From assembly GCA_948567375.1 (NCBI GenBank), contig OX419757.1, positions 3,100,001-3,164,000 on the forward strand: 64,000 nucleotides of DNA, given 5' to 3'. Source of the DNA: Lunularia cruciata (lineage: Eukaryota; Streptophyta; Marchantiopsida; Lunulariales; Lunulariaceae). Below are positions 23,700 to 35,130 of the stretch, piece after piece; positions within the stretch are counted from its first letter, which is position 1; each line of letters opens with the position of its first letter. The translations under genes were made by a program, and so were the position numbers. The notes beneath the pieces are model-generated. The model did no database searches. It was not told where the DNA came from and was given only the letters and a program-made list of their open reading frames with translations.

Positions 23700-25689
23700 A
23701 CATGTTCCGGAAGTGTGACGAGTGTTTAAACTACTTTGATGTCTAGATTGATATCTGTTTAGTGTGCTTTCGGACAAACATGTCATGATGAGTACGTCTG
23801 TTTTGCAGGTTCAGTGCAAGTCTCTGAGGACCTAAGCAGACGCGTGGTCATGCACGGTCTTCTTGCTGAGAAACCTTGAGAAAGCGTGGTTGCATCTCTA
23901 AGCTTGATTGAAGCTCTCTACAGAGGAGCTGGGGGAATCTAATGGTGATATGTGCAAATAGGACGTAACGTTTAACGTCAGCATCTCTGAACAGGGAGGA
24001 TCAAAGACGCTAGAAGTGCACCTCGGTTGAGGAGTCCGCCTTTCAAACTTAAGGTTAGTTTGTTAGCGTCATCACTTGAAGTTTCACAGAATGATCGATA
24101 TAATTAGGACGAAGGTATGCGCAAGGTCAATGCATGTACACATAACAAAAATCAGATTTGATATGAGAAGACAAGATGAACTCTGTCTTTATCCACTTGT
24201 CACTCAAAGTGGTTGGAAATTCTAAATCTTCGGAGGCCTTGCCTCGATATTATTCATTGTTTTTGGACCCGAAAGTAGACAGATATTCCTGCTGATTGGT
24301 TCCTGAGGTGCTCCGATAGCGTTAAATGTCCTTTACATTATTTGCCTGATTCTTTCTAGTATACTGAATTGGTTCACCGATGATCGTTGCAGACCCTCTC
24401 TGTCCTCATAGATGCGCTGCAGAAGCTCAATGACTGATCGGCATTTCTTAACAAGTTTTCTACAGAGAAGGTGAACTTCCCGAGACCCGCTTGCGAGGAA
24501 CCATATGTTCTTACTTTTAACGATTGTTGCCAGTACTATTGCACCAACAAACCTCAACCTTCAGCACGCCTTGTGAGAGAGAAACAAGAGCTAAAGCCGG
24601 TCTGTGTTGGTGTAAGTCCAGCGCAGGCGTGCTCCAGGCCAACTCGAGTAAATCCGGACGTTAATCTTGTGTCTAAGCTCAAGGCTCTAGGAAATCATTG
24701 TTCAAGCTCTTCCGAAAGAGCTTCGGATGGGGGTGTCTCCAATTCCAAGCTCAATGAGCTGCTTCTAGGTTCGTGATTAAAGGACGGGCAGAGATTAACC
24801 AGCGGACTCAATGGCCAGAGGGTATTGTTGGTGGCTCGGTTCTACCGCAGCTGGCTTCGCACTACTCTCATGGTGGTCCAGATCTATCGTCACACCCGGG
24901 AATAGTGCGTTGAAAAATGTACTCTTTCGCTTCCGCAAAGGCACATTGAAAGGTCCCCCGCATAGTCTCTTGCCAGATTCCCCGGTCAGTGCCCACTCCA
25001 GTAGCTTGTTTGATCTTCGGTTGGAAATTTAAGTCTTTGGTGGTCCCTGCCGTCATTGCACAACGAAAGCGTGAAGCTACAGAGCTATATCGAGTATCAG
25101 AATGGGTTACTACTGATAGGATTGAACATAATCTGCTTGAATGAACGGCTGACTCCTCTCGGGAAGTCGTGCATACAGCCTTCAACCATGCCGTTGAACA
25201 TGAAGTTGTCTGTTTGTCTTTAATTCTTACTTTCGAATTCTTCTCGCATGCCGAACTATACTGTCCGCGTTTGTATCTGTAGCGAATCAATGATGGGTTG
25301 TACGTGCTTCATCGTCCTGAATGTCAAAATCGTTTTCCTACATTAGGTTGACATTCAATTGTGACAAGATGTCGTCACGGGTTTGCTTGACCTAGCTATG
25401 ATAATTAAGAAAATGGTGCAGCCTAAACCCAAGTTCTGACTAAACGGACTCCAGTTTCTCAAGTCGTAATAAGTGGTTACTACGAATGAGGACGTTGTGC
25501 ATAATTAGCCGGGCTAGCCACTGTCAAAAGAGTTGTCAGAAGAGTGGTGTGCATTTCAATATTCAGCCCTTGTAAGGACATTATGAGCAAGTTCAATTGG
25601 GCACGTAGCTCTATATATGTACTTGACCTCAACTCCGTCATGCTGCTGAAATCCCGCTTCTGCTGTCTGGACTTGATTTCTCCCTGCAG
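23700..25689 (+). repeat. 5' flank block U1 of receptor copy H1
   Basis: Matches 57680-60103 (U3), the region before copy H3, in patches over about 2 kb. It should hold the promoter, 5' UTR and first exon(s) of H1, but none can be fixed. One 73-codon frame at 24811-25032 starts with a hydrophobic segment (GSTAAGFALLSWW) and its second half is matched in U3 at about 59305-59423, with the same stop. The antisense frame is equally conserved, so neither is a confident exon. Confidence 0.65.
25283..25348 (+). pseudogene. extra copy of the hydrolase exon start
   Basis: After a good acceptor (TTTGTATCTGTAG) the sequence reads RINDGLYVLHRPECQ, then a stop after LG. This matches the first residues of the H3 hydrolase exon (RINDGLYVLH at 60104) better than the H1 exon itself does (PTNNPVHVFH at 25690). 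It is an internal duplication lying 407 bases upstream of the exon in use. Confidence 0.7.
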
Positions 25690-28600
25690 CCAACAAACAA
25701 TCCTGTGCACGTGTTTCACAATCCTCCGGAGCCAACCGTCGAAGTCGTGTTTTTCCACGGGCTTGCTTCCGACGGTTCGAATGATTTGTATAAGACGGCC
25801 TGGATGACGGAATCCGGTGAATGTTGGCCAGAAGCTTGGCTTCCTCATGAGGATGTGTGTTCAAAAGCTCGGATCCTCTCCGTCAACTATGATTCAGGCG
25901 CCATCAAAACAGGGAAGTCTGGTATGGCCAGCATGTACCTCGTGGCAGAGACCCTGGCAATCCAGTTGATCCAATTGAAGGGTGTTGGACAGAAAGCCAT
26001 TCCGGTAATATTGGTTGGCCACAACTTGGGCGGCCTTGTCATCAAGGCGTTATGTCTCTATATCAGTCGTTCAATTTCCCTGGAGAGTAGTCAGGAAGTG
26101 GTAGCAAGCACATGTAAGATACAATACGAGTCTTTCCTTGACAGGGTATCAGGTATTTTCTATTTTGCTACCCCTCATCAGGGAGTTGAAGTTCTTGCTA
26201 CGGACGCGGGCACACAAGGCAAACTTGTCGAAGGATTAAAACTTCTGGAGGAAAGTACTGCGCAGGCGAACAATGAATTCAGCCTGTTACGTAAACATAG
26301 AAAGTGGAAGACTAGTGGACTTGGATCAGCTATCGCGGATCCACAGGTACGTTCATTTCGGTAACAAGTAGACGTGATTTTAGCGTTGACGAAACTTTCT
26401 TCATTTTGCTTCGAATCACAGTTTGTAGATCAACACTACTGCTGATACTTTATCTAAACAGGGTTCTCTGATTATCAAAGAGGCGTCGATGAGATACGAT
26501 ACCGATGAGTTTATGATGTTGCATGAGAGTACGGGGAGTATAGCCAAGCCAGAATCTCGAGACAAGACCAACTTCCGGTTCTTTGTAGAGTCTGTGGAAA
26601 AATTTGTTATAGCTGCAGATTGGAATACGAACGAAATCAACTTCAAAGTTGGTGCAGGCTTATTCAGTGGAACTAGTAAGTGTGATTCGCGATGCATATA
26701 ACTGCCTTTTTTCGACAGTAGTTATACTTCTGGTCAATTGCAACCTGCATCATTATGGATGGGTATATTCATATGCGATGGAGAAAATTTTTGTTCCTTT
26801 ACATGGACTGAACTATGTGCATCTTCTGTAGTTGGACTGGAGAGTATTGTCGAGAGACTTCTGGAAGACTTTTCACGCCAAGAGAACGCTGGAGTTGGGA
26901 CGAGCGCAGTGGTGATACACGGCATGGGTGGGATTGGAAAATCCACGCTCGGAAATATCCTCTACGAAGCGATGAAAACGTGCTTTGGCCAATACTCACG
27001 ATGCCGGATCGAAAGAGATACTGAGCTCAAGGGTTCTGAAGCCGTTATATCTTTGCAACAATATCTCCTTAGCTGCTTCCAGAAAAAATCCACGACTGAC
27101 AAGAAGGAGAATCTTAAGCGACTCAAGGATTGCTACAAAAATTTTAACAGAACGTGTTTACCATTGTTGATATTCATCGACAACGTTGAGAACGAAGAGG
27201 AGCTAGACAATATTTTCCCTAAGTCCATTAGCGAGAACTTCCATAAAGGAAGCCGCATCCTCTTGACCACCAGGAACAGCAAGATTCAGCAGGCCTTAGT
27301 ACGGATGGGTCTACCGAAATCGGTGTTGCACGAGATGGAATTATTGGATGAAGGGTTGGCAAAGAAGTTATTCTGCCAGCAGTTTCTAGATGATAATGGT
27401 AATCAAATACCTGTAGACAGATTGGAGGATTCACAGAAGCTTATTCATCTCTGTGATGGACTGCCATTGGCTTTGGAAGTTGTAGGAAAGTTGCTGCAAC
27501 GTGACCATCCTGATTGCACTGATGAAGGGAGTGAACGCTGGCGTTCGGTCATAAAATCGGTGGACAAGTGGAAGTTGCTCAGCTGTACCGGTGAGAGAGA
27601 GGAGAGACTTACAAGAAGCCTTGAACTTGGGTTTAACAGACTGGATGAAGAAGTGCAGGAGGTTTTCATCGACGTAGTTTACTGCTTCAATGGAAGCCCT
27701 TGGTGTCAGGTGGAGGGATTATACGGGGAGAAGCTCAACATGTTGAAGCGGAGGGCTCTGATAAAGAAAGCATCTAGAAAAGATGTTGACCGAGGACTGG
27801 AGTATGGAACCGTGAAAGTGCATGCTCTCTTGGTAGCGATGGGCCGAAAGAAGGGGAGTTTATCAGGATCTCACTTCATACGTTCAGTCAATCAGAAAAG
27901 ACTAGACGTCGGGAGTGTATCTTTCCACGGTCAAAAGGTAACGGTATGTTGAGTATTCTTGCTGAAAAACTGCTACTTGTGCACTGCATCTAGAAACACA
28001 GACTCATATTGCAAATGAGTCTGTGTTGCGGTGTTTGAGGTAGATACTTGGATAGCCAGCATCGAGAAGTGCTGTGCTCAGAATGTATTCATCAATTGTT
28101 TGGCACCTTCTGAGGATCTTGTCGAGACAAACTATCGTTAGCAACTCCGGATGCATGACGTAAGATTGCGCAGAATGTTTGTGCTACTTCTTGAGTGAGC
28201 TATTATAGTTTCAATTCTTCTCTACAGCCACTCATAATACTCCTTACTGCGTATCTTTCATAATCAAACAGGCGGGCGCGGGACAGAAGAAGTTTGTGCT
28301 TGTACTTCAAGGTTCTGCCCACTCCAAACCGCAAGTCAGTGCAAAGAATTCTTCCATGTTTGGATGGGTCTTTTCCGAAGGGGCAACCTTGTGTAAATTG
28401 CAGAAGTTCTCCCACTCCCTTCGCATTCTCATTCTGAAGGATCTACAAGTCAAAGGCGACTTTGGTGATGCCGGGTTTGACTTTCCACAACTCAGTTGTC
28501 TGATATGCCACAACAGTACTGTGCCTTTCCAGGATGGTGATCTTAGAAACTTAAAAAAGCTCAAGTTTCTGGAGATCACTACGAAGATTGATAAGAAGGA

Positions 28601-29824
28601 AACATATAAGGTGCAGTACTAGTCAGACTAGTCCAAAAGGATATTTCATTCTCTCTCTCTCTCTCCTATATATATATATATATATGGAGAAATTTACTGC
28701 TTATTATATTTATTCCTTCTAAAGCTAGAAATGCATAGAAGAGGTTCATGATCAGCTAGGTTATTGGTGCTGTAGTTGACTCCGTTAGGAGCGGCAGATA
28801 GATCAAATTGGGCAACCTTATAATAATTGTGATTTTGAACATGTTTTGCAGTTTCCTTCTGGACTGAGGATACTGAGATTGGATAATCCGTCGATATCAG
28901 GTCTGGTATTTGACTCTGCACACTTGGAGGAGTTCGGCCTGATGTTCTGCAGGCCCACAATTACTCAAATGCACCACCGACCTACATCGTCTTCTCGATT
29001 TCCACGATTGCGGAAGTTAATCATCGGAAATGACGACGGCTTGCGTCATTTAAGTGATGAAATATGTAAGATGAAAGCACTAGAATCTCTTTCTGTAAAA
29101 ACCAGCTATATCTCAACGCTACCAGAGCAGATCGGGAGATTGAAGTGGTTGAAACACCTTCATCTTTCCGTTTCTAAATTGAGAGAGCTCCCAGATAGTC
29201 TTAGCGACCTCAGTGGCCTAAAGGCCTTGACGCTGGAGAACTGCTCCGTCCTCTCACGGATAAGGGGTAGTGTCCTGAGTCTTCCTCGACTGAAACTAGT
29301 TTCGGTCAAGGACTGTCCAAAACTCAAAGGCGTTACTAAAAGAAGTAACCAATTAGCGGATGGAGTAGTTCAATATCAGCTTCCGTCTGGGCACAGTACT
29401 GGCGAAAATACGCATTTGCGTAGCGGAGAGAACGGAGATCTAGCAGGTGCAGTGCAAGGGTCGCCTTTGAGCTTGCTGACCACAGCGGCAAACGGGCCTG
29501 ACATTCAGCTCCAGGGGAATACAGTAAGTAGAGTGCTACATTGTTGTCGTCGTTATCATAACTAAATCAGTTAATATCAGGTCTTAGCATGTTGTTTGAC
29601 CTGTCAAAATCTTCCGCATGGAATTGAATCCCATTACACAGCACTAACTCGGTCTGTACTGGACTCAGTGGTATCTCTTCTCTCTTGGTGATATGGGTAG
29701 TAATCTCGTGGAAGAGGCGCGTGTTGCACCACAAATGCCTCCCTGTCTGGACACCATTGGACAGCAGATGCAGCAGGTTATATTGGTGTCGGTGGTGAAC
29801 TGCCATCGACAATGGAAGGTGTAG
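25690..29824 (+). CDS. HNL immune receptor H1 (pseudo-hydrolase, NB-ARC, LRR), apparently open
   Basis: Exons inferred from splice sites: 25690-26346, 26462-26675, 26832-27937, 28272-28610, 28852-29523, 29669-29824 (stop TAG). Joined in phase they give 1,047 residues, plus an N-terminal exon not located. Residues 1-290 are an alpha/beta hydrolase of the SERAC1-like type: VVFFHGL, then VGHNLGG where GHSxGG is expected, then IFYFATPHQGV. The NB-ARC part has P-loop GMGGIGKST (26921-26947), kinase-2 LLIFIDNV, RNBS-B GSRILLTTRN, GLPLALEVVG and winged-helix region. The MHD position reads VHA. LRRs follow (LPEQIGRLKWLKHLHL, RELPDSLSDLSGLKALTL). Such proteins are cytosolic immune receptors that switch by nucleotide exchange. 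The last 25 residues or so differ from H0 and H2 because the 3' end is recombined. It is the only copy with no broken exon. Confidence 0.82.
27995..28027 (+). repeat. perfect 13-bp stem-loop in the H1 intron
   Basis: Arms AACACAGACTCAT (27995-28007) and its exact reverse complement (28015-28027) enclose a 7-base loop, 57 bases after the donor of the NB-ARC exon. The same place in H2 (near 50605-50637) and H3 (near 62422-62454) keeps an eroded version. Confidence 0.9.
28648..28685. repeat. (CT)n(AT)n microsatellite in the H1 intron
   Basis: A CT run passes into a TA run within the intron 28611-28851; it is absent from the same intron of H0 and H2. Confidence 0.9.
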
Positions 29825-30190
29825 GACAGTGTCTCCAACGTGACGATCTTAAGAAAGAAAAGAGTCAGCGTGAACGCTGGCGTTCGGCCATAAAAGTCGC
29901 TGGAATTTTGCGAGTTGCCCTGCAGTATAGGTGAGTAAGAGTATCTCCTTAGAAGGACCCTTCAATGGTTTTGAAAGATTGCATGAAGAAGGGCAGGAAA
30001 TTTTTATCGACGTAGCTTACTGCTTCAATGGAAGCCCTTGGAGCATTGTGGAGGAATTTTACGGGGAGAACCTGAATAGCTTGAACCGGAGGGGGTCCGA
30101 TAGAGAAGATGTTGATCGAGGCCAGGAGTATGGAATCGTGAAAGTGCATCCTCACTTGGTAGCAATGGCCGGAACATGGGGGTTAGGTTA
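29762..30190 (+). pseudogene. NB-ARC fragment H1' fused to the end of H1
   Basis: From about 29762 the sequence aligns with the GLPLA-to-winged-helix part of the NB-ARC exon: degraded GLPLA region, GQCLQRDD, ERWRSAIK, a broken stretch, then GQEIFIDVAYCFNGSPWS and EDVDRGQEYGIVKVHPHLVAM, ending near 30180. The first 60 bases are read in another frame as the new C-terminal end of H1. No P-loop, LRR or splice sites remain. Confidence 0.8.
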
Positions 30191-30639
30191 GACATTAGTG
30201 GTGTACCTTTACACCATCAAGTGTTAGATTAGCATGATAAGTAATGGAACATTTGTATATGAACATATTAGTTAGTTAGTTAGTGAGTCAAGAACACATT
30301 AGTTGGTTATGTTCATTCATCATACTCTCTATTTATCTAATTGACTTAAGGTATTGCACACATTAGTTAGTTATGTTCATCCATCAGACTCACCCATGAT
30401 CATCCATTAGACTCTCTGATCCTAACTTACATAGGTTACGGTAAAGCCATGTAACGGATCAGTCGTGCCAATCAGGGATAGCTCGAAAGTCTATTTTGGG
30501 AGGTTGACTATGTATCTATATAATCCCGATTTTAATGGTTATCAAAGATCAATTTCTTCATTCTATTTCATGTTTCATTCTTTCTATTTCATATGGATTT
30601 ATGTATTCTGTTTCAGATTTACAGCTCCAAAAGTAGGAA
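30191..30639. other. possible solo-LTR remnant, no gene
   Basis: AT-rich sequence with repeated TTAGTTAGTTATGTTCATYCATCA phrases. TGTTAGATTAG near 30221 and CTAACTTACA near 30423-30432 could be LTR ends, but no target-site duplication is clear. Confidence 0.35.
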
Positions 30640-31135
30640 CTTTTAAATAGATTGTGTAACCGTCTTACAAGAGTTGTTGAGTCAGAACGCCACCGTGAGC
30701 TGCGTATGACTTGCGCAAGCCTCTGGCTCCAATGTTCACGAAGTGACCATATTCAAATTGGCGCAGCCACAGAAGGAAGGTTGAGAGGTTGGTGTCCGCA
30801 ACTCGCTTAATAATCGTAGAATTTAGATTCTGCAATATTGGTCAGGCAGAGGCAGATTGTACACACTCCGTGTTGTCCAATTGAATCTCCTCAGTTCCCC
30901 TTCATCTTCAAGTTTAGGGTTCATAGACGAAATCGGACCTTAGAGGATTCAATGCATTACCTGGGTGTCATCCATGCTGCGGATCCACTTCACAACATCT
31001 GGAGGTGTTGGTTGCACCGACATAAATATCTTAATAGAAGTGTGGTTTCGCTTTCTCGGATGATTACCGTACATGTACTCGGCAAATCAGATGTTTACCA
31101 ACTTGCACGTTTACACATGTTGGAGAGTTGAAATC
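30640..31135. repeat. segmental duplication block D2, partial
   Basis: Matches the first part of D1 (about 11375-11955), including the GAGTTGTTGAGTC-like start, the GCGCAGCCRCA block and the CATAGACGAAATCGGACC block, with an internal deletion. It stops at GGAGAGTTGAAATC near 31133, where gypsy sequence starts. Confidence 0.75.
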
Positions 31136-31189
31136 AGGATACATAAGAAATCGGAGGACTATATGTGTGCATAAGAGCAAGAAGAGGCA

Positions 31190-32957
31190 TTCCAAGTATT
31201 GAAAATGAAATTAGTGGAAGCACGGGTCATTAGGCTCCGAGTTGAGATTTTCATGTATATTTGGATACTTTGTCTATGGCAAGAGGAGTAGTCTTTAGCC
31301 ATAATGACTAAAGAAAGATTACACTAGGACTAGAATGGTGTATGCTTGCAAGAAATTTAGACTCTACTTGTCATGGTACTTGTTATGAAATGAGCTTGTT
31401 TTCCATGTGGATCACTATGCTTTACAATATTTAGTAAAGAAATTGGACTTGTCAGGCCGAATTGCAAGTTGGATTCATTTACTGCAAAAATTCATATATA
31501 TGGTGCATGTGAGAAATGGGGCTTTGCATACAAACACAGTCTTCCTATCAAGCTTGGAAACCCAGGAATAAGACCTGGAGATAGATGCTTGGTTCCTTGA
31601 TAAAGAACTATATCATTTGATTGCAATGCAATGTACAAGATATGAAGTAGTATACCATTACTTGCATATGTGTGAATGCCCAGAGGGACTGGATCTGGAA
31701 CAAAAGGTAGTATTCCTCAGAAAGATGGGACTGTACCAGCTCAAGCATAACATTTTGTTTAAGATGGGTGAGGATGAGATGCTTTGTAGGTGCTTGGAAG
31801 CATACGAGGTAGGTGGATTAATAGAGTCCTTACACTAAGGAGACCATTATGCACTGAAAAATTAGTTAAGGAAAGTGTTGAAGTGTGATACTAGGGGCCT
31901 ATGATGTAAAAAGATTAATAAGCTCATATCCAAAGTTGTGATCCTTGTCAACTTAGGGTAAACTTACATCTACCACCTAGTGGTTAAATTGGCTCCATTC
32001 TCAAATGGAGCCAATTTAACCATTGGCTCCATTTGAGAAATGGGGTATTGATATTGTGGGTCCAATCCAGCCGATCACTTGATTCCCTTAAAAAAAGGTA
32101 CATTTTTCTATGTACTAATTATGCAACTAAAATGGCGGAGGCTGAGGCAACTCAAAGAGATTATGCAGAAACAATGGTGGAGTTTTTCTTCTAAAACATC
32201 ATCTTGAGATATGGGTGTTCTTTGGATTTAGTTAGTAATTGTGACACTTATTTTTTGAACTTGCTTATGGAGGCTTTGAAAAATATTTTCAAATCAAACA
32301 TCATAAGACAACTCCTTACAAACCAAAAGTGAATGTGTTGACCTAGAAAGCAAATGGGTTACTTTGTAAGATTCTAATTAAGGTGATAGTCAGTTATGCA
32401 TATGATTGGGATACAAAGTTACCTATGGTTTTGTGGACATATAGGACAACTGAAAAGATCACCACTAAGCAGGCTCTGTCCTTCTTAGTGTATGCATCCA
32501 ATATTACCAATTGAATTTGAAGTGCAATCATACTGGGTGTTATCTGAGGAATAGTTGTTGGAGGAAGAGAGTCAAGAACTACAGCTTCAGCAGATGATGT
32601 GATTGGAAGAGAAGCAAGCTGATGCACTGCAAACTACATAGGAAATACAAGCCCAACAGAAAGAAAGGCATGATAAGAGGTTATAGTTTCTCATTATTCA
32701 TGAGTGCAATTTAGTGTTGTATGCTAATCGACGGATATTTTTCTCAAGAAAGCTACATTTGAGGTGGATTTGGGGCCATAACACATGCAAATTTTTGAGA
32801 ATGGTTCCATATAACTAGCGGACTTGGAAGGAAACCCTTTTGCCACTTGAGTGAATGGTTGGCAAATATACCATTATTGAACCATGCACACCTAAGTAGA
32901 AGGGAGGGACTCACTTGATGTTCATGGCGATGCTCACATTTGAGGGAGGGGGTATCT
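31190..32957 (+). mobile_element. degraded Ty3/gypsy pol fragment
   Basis: RNase H end at about 31380-31520 (DLSGRIA-like and WIHLLQKF-like), integrase zinc-binding region at 31617-31838 (CLEAYEVGGLIESLH followed by GDHYA) and broken core to about 32680. A purine tract TGAGGGAGGGGG (32941-32952) marks its 3' end. Stops are frequent. Confidence 0.7.
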
Positions 32958-35130
32958 AGTACCCACATTCTTTGTTTTTGTTAGTTTTAAGAGTAGGAAG
33001 TGATATTTGGAGTAAAAAAGAAGGTTAGTTAAGGAACAAAGGTGGATTTGGGCCCAAAGTAGGAATTCTGATCTAAGCCAAAGAGGTTGACTTTGTATTA
33101 GAGCAAAACGTGATCGGGATCAGACTAGGAAGGATGGTTGATCTGAAGCAAGGATACTTGTGTCAAGGTCAAGGGAGGATACTTTGCCTTGGGTTGATGA
33201 GACATGATCAAATGATCTTCAATTGCAAATTTGATTCAGGCTGTACCAACCAAGAAAGGATGCCCTTCACAAAAAACTACCTCACGCGAGCTTACATTTG
33301 AAAGTGACAAGAGTGAACATGCATTGGGTGTATTTTTTACCAAGTTTGACTAAAGAATGACTGCAACTCGGAGAAATATAAAATGAAGACTTGGCAAAGA
33401 GGATTTCACACTGCTTAGTCAAGTTTGTCTTGTTACTTTTTGTAGTCTGGTGGATCAGGGTAGAGTTGCATGACTTGTGATCCGGAGCAAAAGATGTAGG
33501 AATCAAGTTCAACTTGGAGTCAGAGGAAGAGGAAGTGACCCTCGAGACGTTGGACTAAGGAAGTGGAAGCAAAGGTGAACTCAAAGTACAACAAGATGTT
33601 TTAGGAGTAGATGAGGCCAGATTGAATCAACAGTTCCACAAAGAAATCAGTGCATGGAGGGCATTAATATCCCTTGCATGGACCTGCTGGATGATGTTAT
33701 GCCAGATGAGCATGAAGAGGATATGAGGATGTTGTTCTAGTGGGGTACTCAATCACATCAGAGCAAGAAGCCGAGAGACACCGGGCCGTGTGAACGTGAG
33801 GAAGAAAGCTCTGAAGGACTTCAAGTGGGTGTGAGACAGTCAAGACTTTGGAGGCAGGAGACAGGCAGGAGGACAAGACATTTTGAGTAAACTAATTTTT
33901 CAGTGTGGTGTGTCTATTGTTGGTGTACCTGCAAGAGGCAAAGACAAAACATCCACAAGTGAAGACCAAACTACAGATGGTGAAAGCAATGACCACAGAA
34001 GAAAAATAGTTAAAGGTGATGCTGATGCAAGTATGACATAAAGCCAAAGTACTTTGGGTCGATGCCGTGGTCCAAAACAAAGCTTGATAGATCTGCTAGG
34101 AAGTTATGACCAATGGGACAGATACTTGGAGAGGCAGAAGGAAGAACTCCTGAAGCAGGAGGAAGCCCTATAGAAAATGAAGGACTAGCTAGAGGAGATG
34201 CAAACAGATCTGTTCCAACATACCACCCAAATCCAAATGCAGGAACAAACAATGGCAGAATTGAGATGGGTTGCTATTGAGAATGAGCGGGATTGGCAGA
34301 AGGAGTTGGCAAGTTGAGCCAGGGAGGAACAATGCTTACATGACCTTGTCCAGCACACCAAAGCTCAAATATCCAAAGTAGGGGAGGAAAAGAAGGTGAT
34401 GGAGGAAAAACACTTGATAGATTTATGGAAACTTCATATGCAGTTGGCAGAGGCGGTAACCCAATGCGAGGCACTCTCAATGAAGGAAGTTTTGGACTCT
34501 ATGTTGAAGTGACTTAGCAGCTCAAGGCAATGCTCAGCATTGGAGCTGAGATGCAAGAAAGCAAGGGAGTTGGATCTGCATAACTTACTTGTTTGCCTTA
34601 GGGATAGAGTAAATAAGAAAATGACAGAAGTAGGAGATAATATTTGCCTTAGATTAGACTTAGTTAATATGAATGTCTATAGTTTTGCCAGAACTCTGAC
34701 AAGAAGACAATGACCCAATCCAAAGTAGTTGAGATTGAAGTGTAGGTGGATTTGGTTGAGTTACTTGAGTCATTAGAGAAAGTTAGTGTAGGAACAGAGG
34801 ATAGTGTTAGGATATTTATGACTTCAATTGCACTACAAACTCATGAGGTGACATTAGTGGATGTAGAAGTAGATGATGAACCCAAAATGTAGGAGATGCT
34901 CATAGATAACTCAGGCAAGGAGGCCCAAGTAGAGTAGTACTTAGATCAGATGCAAGTCAGTAGTTACAGAGCCAAAGTAGCAGTTTTGTAGGTAGAGTTG
35001 CTTTGGATCTGCAACATGGTAGGAAGTAGTTGTAATAGTTAAGTAATTGGGTAGCTTTTTGTCACTTCCAAGTGGTCTGACTATTTAAAGTGTTTTTTAT
35101 TTACCAATGAGAAAAATATTATTAAAATAA
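32958..35130 (+). mobile_element. element-associated region with coiled-coil coding remnant
   Basis: Between 34090 and 34650 a broken plus-strand frame is dense in Glu, Lys, Gln and Leu (RYLERQKEELLKQEEAL, IENERDWQKELAS, VGEEKKVMEEKHLIDLWKLH), as in a long coiled coil. It lies after the gypsy polypurine tract and before the next gag. It may be the gag-like or extra frame of another element, or a captured host fragment. Several in-frame stops show it is dead. Confidence 0.4.

Noticed and set aside
25480-25864. Two overlapping minus-strand frames of 102 and 122 codons
   Set aside because: They are shadows of the H1 hydrolase exon and its upstream intron.
30221-30432. Possible solo LTR with TGTTAG and CTAACTTACA ends
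   Set aside because: The termini are not a clean inverted pair and no target duplication is visible, so it is mentioned only as unassigned sequence.
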